Below, piece after piece: positions 1 through 8,366 of a DNA stretch of 16,400 nt. How positions within the stretch are numbered: the first letter of the stretch is position 1; every line of letters starts with the position of its first letter. Origin of the DNA: SZUA-287 sp036397975 (GTDB taxonomy: Bacteria > Bacteroidota > Ignavibacteria > UBA10030 > UBA6906); NCBI GenBank assembly GCA_036397975.1, contig DASWHW010000193.1, positions 1 to 16,400 of the forward strand. The letters run 5' to 3'. Made by a program: the position numbers and the translations under genes. Below the pieces are notes generated by a model that did not search any database, was not told the origin of the DNA, and saw only the letters and a program-made list of their open reading frames with translations.

Positions 1-11
1 GGGCGCGATTA

Positions 12-767
12 CTAGATTAGCTCGAGTCCCTTCAACGGCATCCAGCCGACTTTTCCGTCGGCAAGTCGAATCTGCACCCATTCGCCTACTTGTTCTGTTA
101 TTTTCACTTTTACGCCGCTGTGAAGGACAAACGCATCGGTACTGTTTTGATCGGGTGAGTTCTTTATCGAGACCACACTCGACATGATGATCGCTTCGTC
201 ATAAGTAGTCGCGTCGGAGAGTTTTACGAAGAAGAGCAGAAGAAGAACAAGAAATAGCCCAGCGCTGCCGAATGTCCCGTAGAGTCCCAACCGCCGAAGT
301 TTGTAGCTCCGTCCGGCGAAAAAAAGACTCAAGAAGACGAACGAAAGGAGATAAGCAAGATATGTCATCCAGGTAATTCCGGGAAACGAAAAGCTATTCT
401 TGATGCCGTCCCACCAATCCCAAATGAACAGATGTGGGGTTGCATCGATGCGGTCTGCAATCGAAAGGTTTGCAAGCTTCAAATTGTGAGCAAGGTCCTC
501 GTCCGAAGGATCAAGTTTCCTCGCTCGTTCATAGCTGACAATTGCGTCCGGGATGCGCCCCAGTTTATAATACGCATTGCCGAGATTAAAATAGAGCGCC
601 TCGCTCACCAGGCCGTTTTGGAGAATGGACTCGTACCCTGCAGCCGCATCAGCATATTGTCCTTCCTGATATCGCTTGTTCGCCTTATCGAACATCTCAT
701 CGGGAGATTGTGCATTTGCATGCGGGAGTGAAAGGATCAGGAGAAAGAACACTGTGGCTAATTTCAT
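12..767 (-). CDS. batE: BatE-like protein: TPR repeats, two membrane helices, C-terminal SH3-like domain
   Basis: Last gene of the Bat cluster, 251 residues. A signal peptide is visible (about 1-19, cut after ANA). TPR repeats follow at about 22-100 with the typical LYFNLGNAYYKLGR pattern. Two hydrophobic helices lie at about 132-151 and 162-183. The C-terminal bacterial SH3-like domain (about 191-251) ends in the characteristic GEWVQIRLADGKVGWMP stretch. This arrangement is that of BatE: a membrane protein whose TPR and SH3 parts probably face the periplasm and bind other Bat proteins or cell wall. The ATG overlaps the batD stop as ATGA, so translation is probably coupled. No good Shine-Dalgarno sequence precedes it, which fits coupling. 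The biochemical role of BatE is not known; the family assignment is solid. Confidence 0.9.
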   Translation of the reverse strand: MKLATVFFLLILSLPHANAQSPDEMFDKANKRYQEGQYADAAAGYESILQNGLVSEALYFNLGNAYYKLGRIPDAIVSYERARKLDPSDEDLAHNLKLANLSIADRIDATPHLFIWDWWDGIKNSFSFPGITWMTYLAYLLSFVFLSLFFAGRSYKLRRLGLYGTFGSAGLFLVLLLLFFVKLSDATTYDEAIIMSSVVSIKNSPDQNSTDAFVLHSGVKVKITEQVGEWVQIRLADGKVGWMPLKGLELI

Positions 768-2611
768 CGTACGCGCAGATTCCGTTCCAGTTCGACAATG
801 ATCCGTTTTGCTTCATCGTACGTACGATGCATCGCGGTTTGCTCGATACCCGTTGGTGCAAACCTGGCCATCTCACATGATTCCAGAAGAGACTTCAACG
901 AGGAGGAAAGTCCCCCGTTCACGGAACGCTTCGCAAGTTCCTCCAGGGTTCCATCAATTGATAGATCCGCGATGGAAATGTTGAGCTTGTCTCCGAGGTA
1001 TTTCCACAGGGCCGTGGAGATCTCCGAGTAGAACTTCACCTTCTGCTCGCTCGACATCACCACTTTCTGATTCAGAATGGCATCCGCCTGTTTCAAGCCC
1101 TTGTTCGCAATTTTGATCGCCCGACGATTGCGGTAGCCCGCTTCGTCCGCAAGCTCAGTTTTGCGCTGCCGCGCGAACATCACCACGCCACCAAACGCAA
1201 GCAAGGGAAGCAGGAGAAGCACAATGAACCCTCCACTCGTGTGCACAAATTGATTCCTTCGTGCAAGGCCGCCATCGGTGACTTTGATAAATCGGATATC
1301 CTGCGTGAGCAATTCAACATCGGACCGAGGGACCAGCGATGTTGCAGGGCCGGTTGTTACGGCACCCTGCTCAACATCTAGAACGTACTCTTCCGAGTTG
1401 AGCGTCACGTACTTTCTTTTTGCAAGGTCGAAGTACACAAACCGGACAGGCTTGATATGTTTCTGCCCCGGATAGCGGGGGATCAGGAGATGTTCAAATG
1501 TCTTCGAACCGCTGATTTTCTTCAGCATCTGGCGGGAAATATTCTCCGAAACCTTCGGACTGTATTGCTCAAAATCGGGAGGAATCTCCACTTGCGGTGA
1601 TTCCAGCAATTTGATATTCCCGGTCCCTCCCACCGTGATCTTCAGACTGACAGGCTCATTCGTAACCGTCTTCGTCTTGTCCAGTGTTGTGTTCATCGTA
1701 AACGAACCAACCGCTCCCTTGAACCCTGACGGTGCATCCGCAGGGAGAGGATCAACGCGCACCTTGACCGGCGCACTCTTCATCACATAGCGAACCTGCT
1801 GTCCGAATGGATTCTGAAAAAAGGCTTCGAAGGGATCCGAGGAGCGTGAACGAACTTGCACCGCTGCTTCGATTTCCATCGGGCCTACTTCGAGAGGCCC
1901 AGTTTGCGTCGGGAACAGAGCCATGCTATAGTTGATCAACTCAACATTGTATTGCTTGCCGTTGATCGTTTCCTTCGTCGGGGGAATCGGATTCTGCTCT
2001 TCGATCACTTCTCCCCAAAAACCTGTTATGGGGGGAGCCTTGACAAGTTTGTAGTTCCCGGCATTCACGCGAGAATAGATCTTGAACGTGAGCGTCACCT
2101 GTTCACCCTGCACAACGTTTGCCTTGTCAACAAACGCCTTCAGAAAGAGGTTTTCGGCAATCTGCGACTCTGCTTCCACCGCCGCGTCGGCAGTTTGTCC
2201 TCGCGGTTGTTGCTGTGGTTTTGGCTTTGGACTTCCCCTCACCACTTCGATGGTAATGGAATTCGTTGAATACGTTTTTCCACCGATCTCAATAGAAGCA
2301 GGTCCTACAGTGTACTTTCCTCTTCCACGTGGTTGCAATACGAAACTGTACGTGACAGAAGATGACATTGCGCCGTTGATAAACTGCATACTGCTGGATT
2401 GGTTTGGTCCGCCAAGGATGTAAAACTTTGTCAAGTCCGGGAACTTGGGCAAGCCGGTACGACCGCCGTTCTCCAGTGTGAATGAGAGTGTGAATCTCTC
2501 GTTTTGGCCTACCGGGTTCTTGTCGACACTCGATTGGAAAGCGATGTCTTGTCCAAAGGCGGAGTGAGCCAAGGATAAGAGAATCAAGAAGTGCGCTGTC
2601 CGCATTGTCAT
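764..2611 (-). CDS. batD: BatD-like oxygen-tolerance-family membrane protein
   Basis: A 615-residue protein from the chosen ATG. A signal peptide (about 1-20, ending AFG-Q) is followed by repeated beta-rich Ig-like segments: about 22-125, 150-290 and 300-415, with a Pro/Gln linker near 127-138. One transmembrane helix lies at about 461-481, and a helical cytoplasmic tail of about 130 residues follows. This is the layout of the BatD family. A longer reading from a TTG at 2647 would add 12 residues before the hydrophobic stretch and overlap batC. The ATG at 2611 is preferred because it starts the signal peptide directly; an ATG at 2605 is a near equal alternative. The gene follows batC by 29 nt and overlaps batE by 4 nt. 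The large extracytoplasmic part probably binds other Bat proteins; no enzymatic motif is visible. Confidence 0.9.
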   Translation of the reverse strand: MTMRTAHFLILLSLAHSAFGQDIAFQSSVDKNPVGQNERFTLSFTLENGGRTGLPKFPDLTKFYILGGPNQSSSMQFINGAMSSSVTYSFVLQPRGRGKYTVGPASIEIGGKTYSTNSITIEVVRGSPKPKPQQQPRGQTADAAVEAESQIAENLFLKAFVDKANVVQGEQVTLTFKIYSRVNAGNYKLVKAPPITGFWGEVIEEQNPIPPTKETINGKQYNVELINYSMALFPTQTGPLEVGPMEIEAAVQVRSRSSDPFEAFFQNPFGQQVRYVMKSAPVKVRVDPLPADAPSGFKGAVGSFTMNTTLDKTKTVTNEPVSLKITVGGTGNIKLLESPQVEIPPDFEQYSPKVSENISRQMLKKISGSKTFEHLLIPRYPGQKHIKPVRFVYFDLAKRKYVTLNSEEYVLDVEQGAVTTGPATSLVPRSDVELLTQDIRFIKVTDGGLARRNQFVHTSGGFIVLLLLPLLAFGGVVMFARQRKTELADEAGYRNRRAIKIANKGLKQADAILNQKVVMSSEQKVKFYSEISTALWKYLGDKLNISIADLSIDGTLEELAKRSVNGGLSSSLKSLLESCEMARFAPTGIEQTAMHRTYDEAKRIIVELERNLRVR

Positions 2612-2640
2612 GTTATAAGTTGCTCTTCGGGCCACCGCGA

Positions 2641-3393
2641 TCACCAATCCTTCTCCGTTCGTGGACGTCCTGCCTTCTTCGCCCGAATCTTTCTCTGGAC
2701 ATCTTTTTCTGCATTTTTCAGGACTTCCAGAATCCGTTCAGCGTCTGCTTTTGCCATGCGCTCCTGCTGAGGTTTTTGCTGCTGCTGGTTTTGCTCCTGG
2801 TTGTTGGGTTTGTCTTGCTGTTGATCCTGCTTTTGCTTCTCATCCTGCTTCTGCTGTTGTTCTTGTTTATCCTTGTTCTGCTGATCCTTCTTTTCTTTAT
2901 CTTTGTCCTGATCCTTCTTCTTGTCCTTTTCTTTGTCGTCTTTGTTCTGCTCTTGTTGTTGCTTCTGCTCCTGAAGTTTCTGCAGCGCGTAGGAAAGATT
3001 ATACTTTGCGTCATGATCCTGCGGATGAAGCTTCAGGGACTGACTGTACGCTTGCACGGCCTCCTGATACTGCTGCTTCTTCATGAACGAGTTTCCCATA
3101 TTATAATAGGATGATGATTTGGACTCGTTTGTTTCGGCCTTCGAAAGAACGTTTTCGAATTCCTTCATTGAATCGTCATAGCGTTGCTGTTTGTAGAGCG
3201 CATCGCCAAGGTTGAAGTGTCCTTCCAGCGGCTTTTCTTCCGCCTGGAGCGCTTTGCGGTAGTTTACCTCCGCTTCGTCATACTTGCTCTTTTCGTAAAG
3301 ATCGTTCCCGGAGTTAATCAGGGAACGCGTTGATTGTGCAAAGCTTGTGAGCCCAAGGGCAGCAACGCTCATGATGACAAGAAAGTGCTTCAT
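2641..3393 (-). CDS. batC: BatC-like TPR protein with Gln/Lys/Asp-rich tail
   Basis: A 250-residue exported protein. The signal peptide is 1-19 (SFA-Q). Three TPR units lie at about 24-55, 57-87 and 95-128 (SYYNMGNSFMKKQQYQEAV is a clear one). A long low-complexity segment at about 139-212 is built almost only of Q, K, D, E and N, and a short basic C-terminal helix follows. BatC proteins usually carry such a charged or Gln-rich tail. The start at 3393 is supported by an AGAGGTG Shine-Dalgarno sequence 5 nt upstream and by an ATGA overlap with the batB stop; the in-frame upstream extension (to 3441) lies inside batB and is rejected. TPRs suggest a scaffold for the BatA/BatB complex in the periplasm, which is inference. 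Confidence 0.9.
   Translation of the reverse strand: MKHFLVIMSVAALGLTSFAQSTRSLINSGNDLYEKSKYDEAEVNYRKALQAEEKPLEGHFNLGDALYKQQRYDDSMKEFENVLSKAETNESKSSSYYNMGNSFMKKQQYQEAVQAYSQSLKLHPQDHDAKYNLSYALQKLQEQKQQQEQNKDDKEKDKKKDQDKDKEKKDQQNKDKQEQQQKQDEKQKQDQQQDKPNNQEQNQQQQKPQQERMAKADAERILEVLKNAEKDVQRKIRAKKAGRPRTEKDW
2758..2979 (-). repeat. Low-complexity Gln/Lys/Asp-coding tract in batC
   Basis: This stretch is made mostly of CAG/CAA, AAG/AAA and GAC/GAT codons and encodes about 74 residues of Q, K, D, E and N with hardly any hydrophobic residue. It gives an artificial Leu-rich reading frame on the opposite strand. It likely forms a flexible charged linker or coiled coil and could vary in length between strains. 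Confidence 0.85.
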
Positions 3394-4442
3394 ATTTTCA
3401 CCTCTTCTTTTTCTCTCAACGGATTCCACCGGGCAATCCACCTGCTCTTTTTCTCCGAAATCAAAATCTCCATCAGGAGGAGGAGGATACCCGCCGCAAC
3501 AAAATACTGAAACCGGTTCTCATAATCGGTGAACTGCTTGACGCCAAACTCCCGCTTTTGCAACGAGTTGATGTTCTTGTAGATTTCCTGAAGCTCGTCC
3601 TGACTATTCGTCCCACGGAAATATACTCCTTTTCCGACCAGGGCAAGACGCTCGAGTGATGTCTCATCCAGTTTTGTCACAACAACGCTCCCATCCTTGT
3701 CGCGCTTGAAATCCACCTGCACGCCCGAAGCATTGTACATCGGAATCGGCGTTCCAGTCGGAGATCCAAAGCCAATGGTGTAGATGAGGATTCCCTTTTC
3801 CACCGCATCCTTGGCGGCCTCAAATGCGTCTCCTTCCGTCGTTTCACCATCAGTCATTATAACAAGAACCTTCGTTGACGGTTCCTTGAAGTCGAATGAT
3901 TGCAATGAACGCTTAATCGCTGCACCAATTGACGTCCCCGGTGTTGGGACGACGTCGGTGTCAACGGCATCGAGGAACAAACCCGCTGCTCCGTAATCGG
4001 TGGTGAGGGGAAATTGCGTAAACGCATCTCCGGCAAAGACAATAAGACCGACGCGGTCGCCGGCCAGGCGGGAGATCAGGCTGCGAATTTCCAGCTTCGC
4101 TTTTTCCAATCGATTCGGTTTGATGTCTTCCGCCTTCATGCTGAAGGAAACATCCAGCGCAATGAAAATGTCAACACCTTCTTGTTTCACTTCCTGGAGC
4201 CTCGTTCCGATTTGTGGGTTTGACCATCCGACGATCAGGAAAGCGATCGCCCCAAGGAGAACTCCAAAGCGCAGCACGCGTTTGGCCATGCTTGTCGATT
4301 CTGAGAGGCGTAGAAGAATCGCCAGTTCACCCATCTTCTTCAGTGCCGTCTTCCGGTATCGCAAGAGAAACCAGAAAAGAACGGCAAGCAGGGGAATTGC
4401 ACCCAGTGCGTAAAGATATTCAGCATGTGCCAGTCTGATCAT
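3390..4442 (-). CDS. batB: BatB-like VWA/MIDAS membrane protein
   Basis: A 350-residue membrane protein with two N-terminal helices (about 8-27 and 57-73), a von Willebrand factor A domain (about 90-295) and a C-terminal helix (about 311-328). The metal-binding MIDAS site is intact: D97-V-S99-F-S101, a Thr in the TPGTS loop near 170, and D198 in the MTDGE motif. VWA domains bind protein partners through this metal, and in Bat clusters they are thought to be acted on by MoxR. The start used here, MIRLAHAEYLY, overlaps the batA stop by one base (TGATG). A longer in-frame start at 4517 lies inside batA and would add 25 unrelated residues. It is the second of two VWA paralogues in the operon and ends overlapping batC. 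Confidence 0.92.
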   Translation of the reverse strand: MIRLAHAEYLYALGAIPLLAVLFWFLLRYRKTALKKMGELAILLRLSESTSMAKRVLRFGVLLGAIAFLIVGWSNPQIGTRLQEVKQEGVDIFIALDVSFSMKAEDIKPNRLEKAKLEIRSLISRLAGDRVGLIVFAGDAFTQFPLTTDYGAAGLFLDAVDTDVVPTPGTSIGAAIKRSLQSFDFKEPSTKVLVIMTDGETTEGDAFEAAKDAVEKGILIYTIGFGSPTGTPIPMYNASGVQVDFKRDKDGSVVVTKLDETSLERLALVGKGVYFRGTNSQDELQEIYKNINSLQKREFGVKQFTDYENRFQYFVAAGILLLLMEILISEKKSRWIARWNPLREKEEVKI

Positions 4443-5440
4443 CAGGGAAGTTTCCTTACAAGATAATACGACAGCATCATTTCGAGAAGAAGAAGCCCGA
4501 GCCCCCATCCAACCCAATCATAGAAGAGTTCCGTGTATGATCGGTAGGCTCTCACCTCGATGCGCGTTTTTTCGAGCTTGTCGATCTCTGCGTAGATTTG
4601 TTTCAAGGTCTTGTTATTCGTTGCACGAAAGAACTTTCCCTCCGTGATGTCAGCAATACTCTGCAACGTCTTCTCATCCACGATCACCGGTACGGTTTGA
4701 TATCTGACACCGAACGGCGTTGGCACGGGGAGAGGAGCGACCCCGATCGTGCCGACACCAATCGCATAAATTCGTACCCCAAACGATTTCGCAATTTGCG
4801 CCGCGGTAACCGGATCAATTTCCCCTCGATTGTTTTCCCCGTCGGTCAACAGGATCATCACCTTGCTTTTTGCTTTGCTGTCTCTTAAACGGTTCACGCC
4901 CTGCGCTATCCCCATACCGATGGCGGTTCCATCTTCAACGACACCGGTTTGTACCTCGCTCATCAGATTTTTTAAGACACGGTAGTCCAGGGTCATCGGG
5001 CATTGGGTGAATCCCTGTCCTGCAAAGACCACCAAGCCGATGCGATCGTGGACCCGATCGGAGACGAAATCAGCAGCGACCTGCTTTGCCGCTTCGAGCC
5101 GATTCGGAGTAAAGTCCTCGGCGAGCATGCTACGGGAAATATCCAGCACCAAGACGATGTCGATCCCCTCTGTGTAGATGTTCTCTCCCTGCGATGTTGT
5201 TTGGGGACGTGCCAACGCAACGAACAGGAGACCAAGGATCATGAGTCGAAGAATGAATGGTGCGTGCCGCATTCGTTCCCGAATGGTCGGCTTGATCTGT
5301 GCAAACGGGAGAAGGGATGAATACCGGAGTTCACTCGTCTGCCGTTCGTGCCGGAAGTAGTACCACACTGCGAGAAGCGGCAGGAGAATCAAGAGGTAGA
5401 AGAACTCCGGATTGGCAAAAGTAATATCAGCCGGCCACAT
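4442..5440 (-). CDS. batA: BatA-like VWA/MIDAS membrane protein
   Basis: A 332-residue protein with the same plan as its downstream neighbour. Hydrophobic helices lie at about 13-29 and 60-77, a VWA domain at about 92-290 and a C-terminal helix at about 308-327. MIDAS residues are complete: D100-I-S102-R-S104, T172 in DGTAIG, and D200 in LLTDGEN. The start at 5440 is chosen because MWPADITFANPEFF is the typical beginning of BatA and a CAGGTG Shine-Dalgarno sequence stands just upstream. The longer reading to 5566 lies inside the preceding gene. The gene overlaps that preceding gene by 14 nt. BatA and BatB are presumed to form a membrane complex with BatC-E; what it does is disputed, as links to oxygen tolerance do not hold in every species. 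Confidence 0.93.
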   Translation of the reverse strand: MWPADITFANPEFFYLLILLPLLAVWYYFRHERQTSELRYSSLLPFAQIKPTIRERMRHAPFILRLMILGLLFVALARPQTTSQGENIYTEGIDIVLVLDISRSMLAEDFTPNRLEAAKQVAADFVSDRVHDRIGLVVFAGQGFTQCPMTLDYRVLKNLMSEVQTGVVEDGTAIGMGIAQGVNRLRDSKAKSKVMILLTDGENNRGEIDPVTAAQIAKSFGVRIYAIGVGTIGVAPLPVPTPFGVRYQTVPVIVDEKTLQSIADITEGKFFRATNNKTLKQIYAEIDKLEKTRIEVRAYRSYTELFYDWVGWGLGLLLLEMMLSYYLVRKLP

Positions 5441-6380
5441 GTGCACCTGCCCGTCGCTGAGTCTGACTTCCCGTCCGTGCGGGAGCCGACTTGGTTTTCT
5501 GCACAAAGGAGTACGCGTGTGCCATAAGCTCCTCGTGTTCAGGAACCGAAGGCTGGAATTTAGCAAACTTCACCATGTCCGCATTTCTCAACATCAATTC
5601 CAGTGATGGCGTTGCCTCATCCGGCAAATTGTATACGCTTATCGCATCCAGAATCTCATCGGTCGTCTGCTCCAGTGCCCGGACCTTGAAGCGTTTTTCA
5701 ATATACTCGCGAACGATGTCTGTGGTTTCGGAATAGTATTCTTTGATAAGACCCTGCTGCCAGAGTTTTTTCTCTTTTAAGCGTCCAAGCTTTTCAAGAG
5801 CGATGACATGTGCAGCTTTTGGCGGAGGGACATACACCGGAGGGAGGGGCTTTTTCTCATTTCTCTTTTTCCAATATCGATACGCCAGGTATGCAGCAGC
5901 CAATAGGGCCAGAATAATAGTCACATACAGGGCAAGCTCGGCCAGGGTCAGGCTGATGGAAACGGGGGGTTTGATGTCCTTGAATTCTTTCGAGGTATCT
6001 ACGGCAACTGTGCTGACAGTGAAGTACAGAGGGTTGGTCTCGACAACTCTGCTTGCCGTATCTCCTGTCGAAGCATACAAGAACTGCATCGGGGGAAGCA
6101 TAACGTTGCCGGAATCATAATACGAGACCACGAAAGTGGTGCGCGTTTCTGTCTCGGAAAAACGCTCCAGCGGCTGGCGCTCCACGACAGAAAACTCACC
6201 AAGCGTATCCCCTACAATCGGCTGAAAAGTTGTGCCGACGGGATGTGTAAGGTCGATATGCACATGAATCCAGTCACCAACAAGATAGCGGGTCGAATCA
6301 ACTCTGGCCCACGCTTTGATCTCCTGTGCATTCACCGGCACAAACCAGAGAAGGAGGAGTATGATGCCTGCCTTCCTCAC
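5427..6380 (-). CDS. BatD-like/DUF4381-like membrane protein of the Bat operon
   Basis: A 317-residue protein found between the DUF58 gene and batA, where Bacteroidota operons usually carry a poorly named conserved protein. It has a signal peptide (1-18, VNA-Q) and a beta-rich extracytoplasmic domain (about 20-128) resembling the Ig-like parts of BatD. One transmembrane helix (about 148-168) follows, then a Pro-rich stretch (178-187) and a helical cytoplasmic domain (about 190-295) with a YYSETTDIVREYIEKRF segment. It starts with GTG that overlaps the DUF58 stop as GTGA, and a GGGAGA Shine-Dalgarno sequence is present about 8 nt upstream. The layout suggests a smaller BatD paralogue, which would be a partner for BatA. 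No catalytic motif is seen. Confidence 0.85.
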   Translation of the reverse strand: MRKAGIILLLLWFVPVNAQEIKAWARVDSTRYLVGDWIHVHIDLTHPVGTTFQPIVGDTLGEFSVVERQPLERFSETETRTTFVVSYYDSGNVMLPPMQFLYASTGDTASRVVETNPLYFTVSTVAVDTSKEFKDIKPPVSISLTLAELALYVTIILALLAAAYLAYRYWKKRNEKKPLPPVYVPPPKAAHVIALEKLGRLKEKKLWQQGLIKEYYSETTDIVREYIEKRFKVRALEQTTDEILDAISVYNLPDEATPSLELMLRNADMVKFAKFQPSVPEHEELMAHAYSFVQKTKSAPARTGSQTQRRAGAHVAG

Positions 6381-7252
6381 AGCCGTCTCTCCCGCAGTTT
6401 GAAGAAGTCCACGATGGGTTTGATGTAGGGACGGTCGACACGAATTGGAATCGCATCCACCTTGCTGCGGATAAAAAGATTCTTTCGATCGAGCTTTCTC
6501 TTTTGCCAGTGTTGCTTGAAGGCGTTTCGGAGGTGACGATCACTTGTATCCACCCACCGTTGGTTCCCCGTTTCGGCATCCTGGAACTTCACCAGGCCTG
6601 CAGCCGGCAATTCTGTTTCCAGGGGATCCTCGATCTCCACCGCGATCAAGTCATGCTTTCTGCTGACGATGCGGAGGATTTTGTCGAACCCGCCGTCGAT
6701 GAAATCAGAAATCAGAAACGCGATCGTCCGCTTCTTGTTGACGTGATTGAAATATTCCAGTGCTTCGCGAATGTTGGTCCCTTTTCCTGTCGGTTCGAAT
6801 GAAATCAACTCGCGAATGATGCGAAGGATATGGGCGCGGCCTTTCTTGGGGGGAACAAACTTTTCGATCCGGTCGGTAAATAAAATCAACCCAACCTTAT
6901 CGTTATTCTTGATGGCGGAAAGAGCGAGGACCGCACAAATTTCCGTACTGATTTCGTTCTTCATTTGCTGGGCAGTGCCGAAGTTGCCGGACCGGCTCAG
7001 GTCTACCAGCAGCATTACCGTCAGCTCGCGTTCCTCCTCGAAGATCTTTATGAAGGGATGATTGAACCGTGCGGAGACATTCCAATCGATTGTCCGAATA
7101 TCATCGCCGAACTGGTACTCCCGTACTTCGGAGAATTCCATCCCGCGGCCCTTGAACACGCTATGGTATTCACCGGAGAAAACCTGGTTCACCATCCCGC
7201 GTGTTTTTATCTCGACCTGCCGGACCTTCTTCAGAAGTTCACGTGTTTCCAT
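6377..7252 (-). CDS. DUF58 family protein (MoxR/Bat-associated, VWA-like)
   Basis: A 291-residue soluble protein. The DUF58 signature is unmistakable: GRGMEFSEVREYQFGDD followed by IDWNVSARF (about 36-63). A VWA-like half follows with D84-L-S86-R-S88, resembling a MIDAS site. There is no signal peptide or membrane helix, so it is cytoplasmic, unlike many longer DUF58 proteins. The gene follows moxR after 8 nt, the usual arrangement for MoxR ATPase partners. The start ETRELLKKVRQVEIKTRG agrees with the conserved beginning of the family, although GGAG lies directly against the ATG, too close for a normal ribosome binding site. Translation may be coupled to moxR. The exact job is unknown; it is probably an adaptor or substrate of the MoxR AAA+ ATPase. 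Confidence 0.93.
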   Translation of the reverse strand: METRELLKKVRQVEIKTRGMVNQVFSGEYHSVFKGRGMEFSEVREYQFGDDIRTIDWNVSARFNHPFIKIFEEERELTVMLLVDLSRSGNFGTAQQMKNEISTEICAVLALSAIKNNDKVGLILFTDRIEKFVPPKKGRAHILRIIRELISFEPTGKGTNIREALEYFNHVNKKRTIAFLISDFIDGGFDKILRIVSRKHDLIAVEIEDPLETELPAAGLVKFQDAETGNQRWVDTSDRHLRNAFKQHWQKRKLDRKNLFIRSKVDAIPIRVDRPYIKPIVDFFKLRERRL

Positions 7253-7260
7253 CTCCGGTT

Positions 7261-8250
7261 CTACGGTACCTCGATTTTATTCAGCACTTCTTGAACGATT
7301 TGTTCGGAGGTGACCTCTTCCGCCTCAGCCTCGTACGTGACAGCGACACGGTGTCGCAACACATCAAGGGAGATGGCTCTGACGTCTTCAGGAATCACGT
7401 AGCCACGACGCTTGAGAAACGCGTATGCCTTGGCGCCGAGGGCAAGATTGATGGTAGCGCGGGGGGATGCGCCATAGCTGATCAACTGCGTGAGGTTGTT
7501 GAGTTTGTATTCTTTAGGTGAGCGGGTTGCAAAAACAATATCGAGGATGTACTTCTCAATTTTTTCGTCCATATAAATTTCATGAACTACCTGACGCGCA
7601 CGGATCAGGTCTCCCGGAGAAATCACGGCGTTCGCCGTCGCCGCAGTTTGCGCAACGTTCGCCCGCATGATCGTTCGTTCCTCCTCTTTGCTGGGATAAC
7701 CGATCTTCACTTTCAGCATGAACCGATCCACTTGCGCTTCCGGCAATGGGTACGTTCCCTCCTGCTCGATTGGGTTTTGCGTGGCAAGGACGAGAAACGG
7801 ATCCGGGAGAGGAAATGTCTGCTCACCAATCGTTATCTGACGCTCCTGCATCGCTTCCAGCAAAGCACTTTGCACTTTCGCGGGGGAGCGATTGATTTCA
7901 TCCGCCAGAATGAAGTTGGCAAAGATCGGACCTTTCTTTGTTTGAAACGAACCGTCTTTTTGATTGTAGATCATGGTCCCAATCAGGTCAGCGGGGAGAA
8001 GATCCGGGGTGAATTGAATCCGCTGGAACTTTGCCTTGATCGCCGATGCGAGAGTTTTAACACTCAGCGTTTTCGCCAAACCCGGGACACCCTCGAGCAA
8101 GATGTGTCCATTGGCGAGCAGACCCACCAGGAGTCTCTCAACCATATACTTCTGACCGATGATGACCTTGCCCATTTCAAGGAGCAAGACGTCAACGAAC
8201 GCACTTTCTTTTTGGATCTTCTCGTTGATCGCCTTGATATCGAGCGCCAT
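7261..8250 (-). CDS. moxR: MoxR-family AAA+ ATPase
   Basis: A 329-residue AAA+ ATPase. Walker A is GVPGLAKT (54-61), Walker B is ILADE (114-118), sensor 1 is in LATQNP (N159), the arginine finger region is EAQVDRF (R176) and sensor 2 is GASPRA (R264). The length is normal for MoxR. These proteins act as chaperone-like remodellers for VWA-domain partners, and here both a DUF58 protein and two VWA proteins are encoded directly downstream. It is the first gene of the operon, with a good GGAGG Shine-Dalgarno sequence 4 nt before the ATG and a promoter-like sequence about 50 nt further up. Assignment to MoxR is certain; the target in this organism is inferred from context. Confidence 0.96.
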   Translation of the reverse strand: MALDIKAINEKIQKESAFVDVLLLEMGKVIIGQKYMVERLLVGLLANGHILLEGVPGLAKTLSVKTLASAIKAKFQRIQFTPDLLPADLIGTMIYNQKDGSFQTKKGPIFANFILADEINRSPAKVQSALLEAMQERQITIGEQTFPLPDPFLVLATQNPIEQEGTYPLPEAQVDRFMLKVKIGYPSKEEERTIMRANVAQTAATANAVISPGDLIRARQVVHEIYMDEKIEKYILDIVFATRSPKEYKLNNLTQLISYGASPRATINLALGAKAYAFLKRRGYVIPEDVRAISLDVLRHRVAVTYEAEAEEVTSEQIVQEVLNKIEVP

Positions 8251-8254
8251 GCAA

Positions 8255-8259
8255 CCTCC
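8255..8259 (-). promoter_or_regulatory. Ribosome binding site of moxR
   Basis: GGAGG on the minus strand, 4 nt before the ATG at 8250. It fixes the start of moxR and shows that this organism uses Shine-Dalgarno pairing. Confidence 0.8.
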
Positions 8260-8302
8260 GGAGTTACGTAAGTTATTAATATATCACAGGATAGAACGGC
8301 AT

Positions 8303-8333
8303 CAAATATATAAAGACTTCAGCGTAAAATCAA
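8303..8333 (-). promoter_or_regulatory. Putative Bacteroidota-type promoter for the moxR-bat operon
   Basis: On the minus strand TATATTTG (8303-8310) matches the Bacteroidota -7 element TAnnTTTG exactly, and a TTG (8331-8333) stands 20 nt upstream as the -33 element. Transcription would begin near 8296 and give a leader of about 45 nt before the moxR ATG. The same bases also read as a passable TTGATT-17 nt-TATATT sigma70-like promoter. It is a sequence match only; the region is AT-rich, so chance matches are possible. Confidence 0.5.
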
Positions 8334-8366
8334 TGAATTGTACGCAAGAGAGAGTGAAGTTGTTCG

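Noticed and set aside
2605..3114. Plus-strand 169-residue Leu-rich membrane-like frame
   Set aside because: It is the antisense shadow of the CAG/AAG-rich batC tail; it has no ribosome binding site and lies opposite a certain gene.
7582..8271. Plus-strand 229-residue frame opposite moxR
   Set aside because: moxR is certain from its motifs; the antisense frame has no recognisable domain and arises from codon bias.
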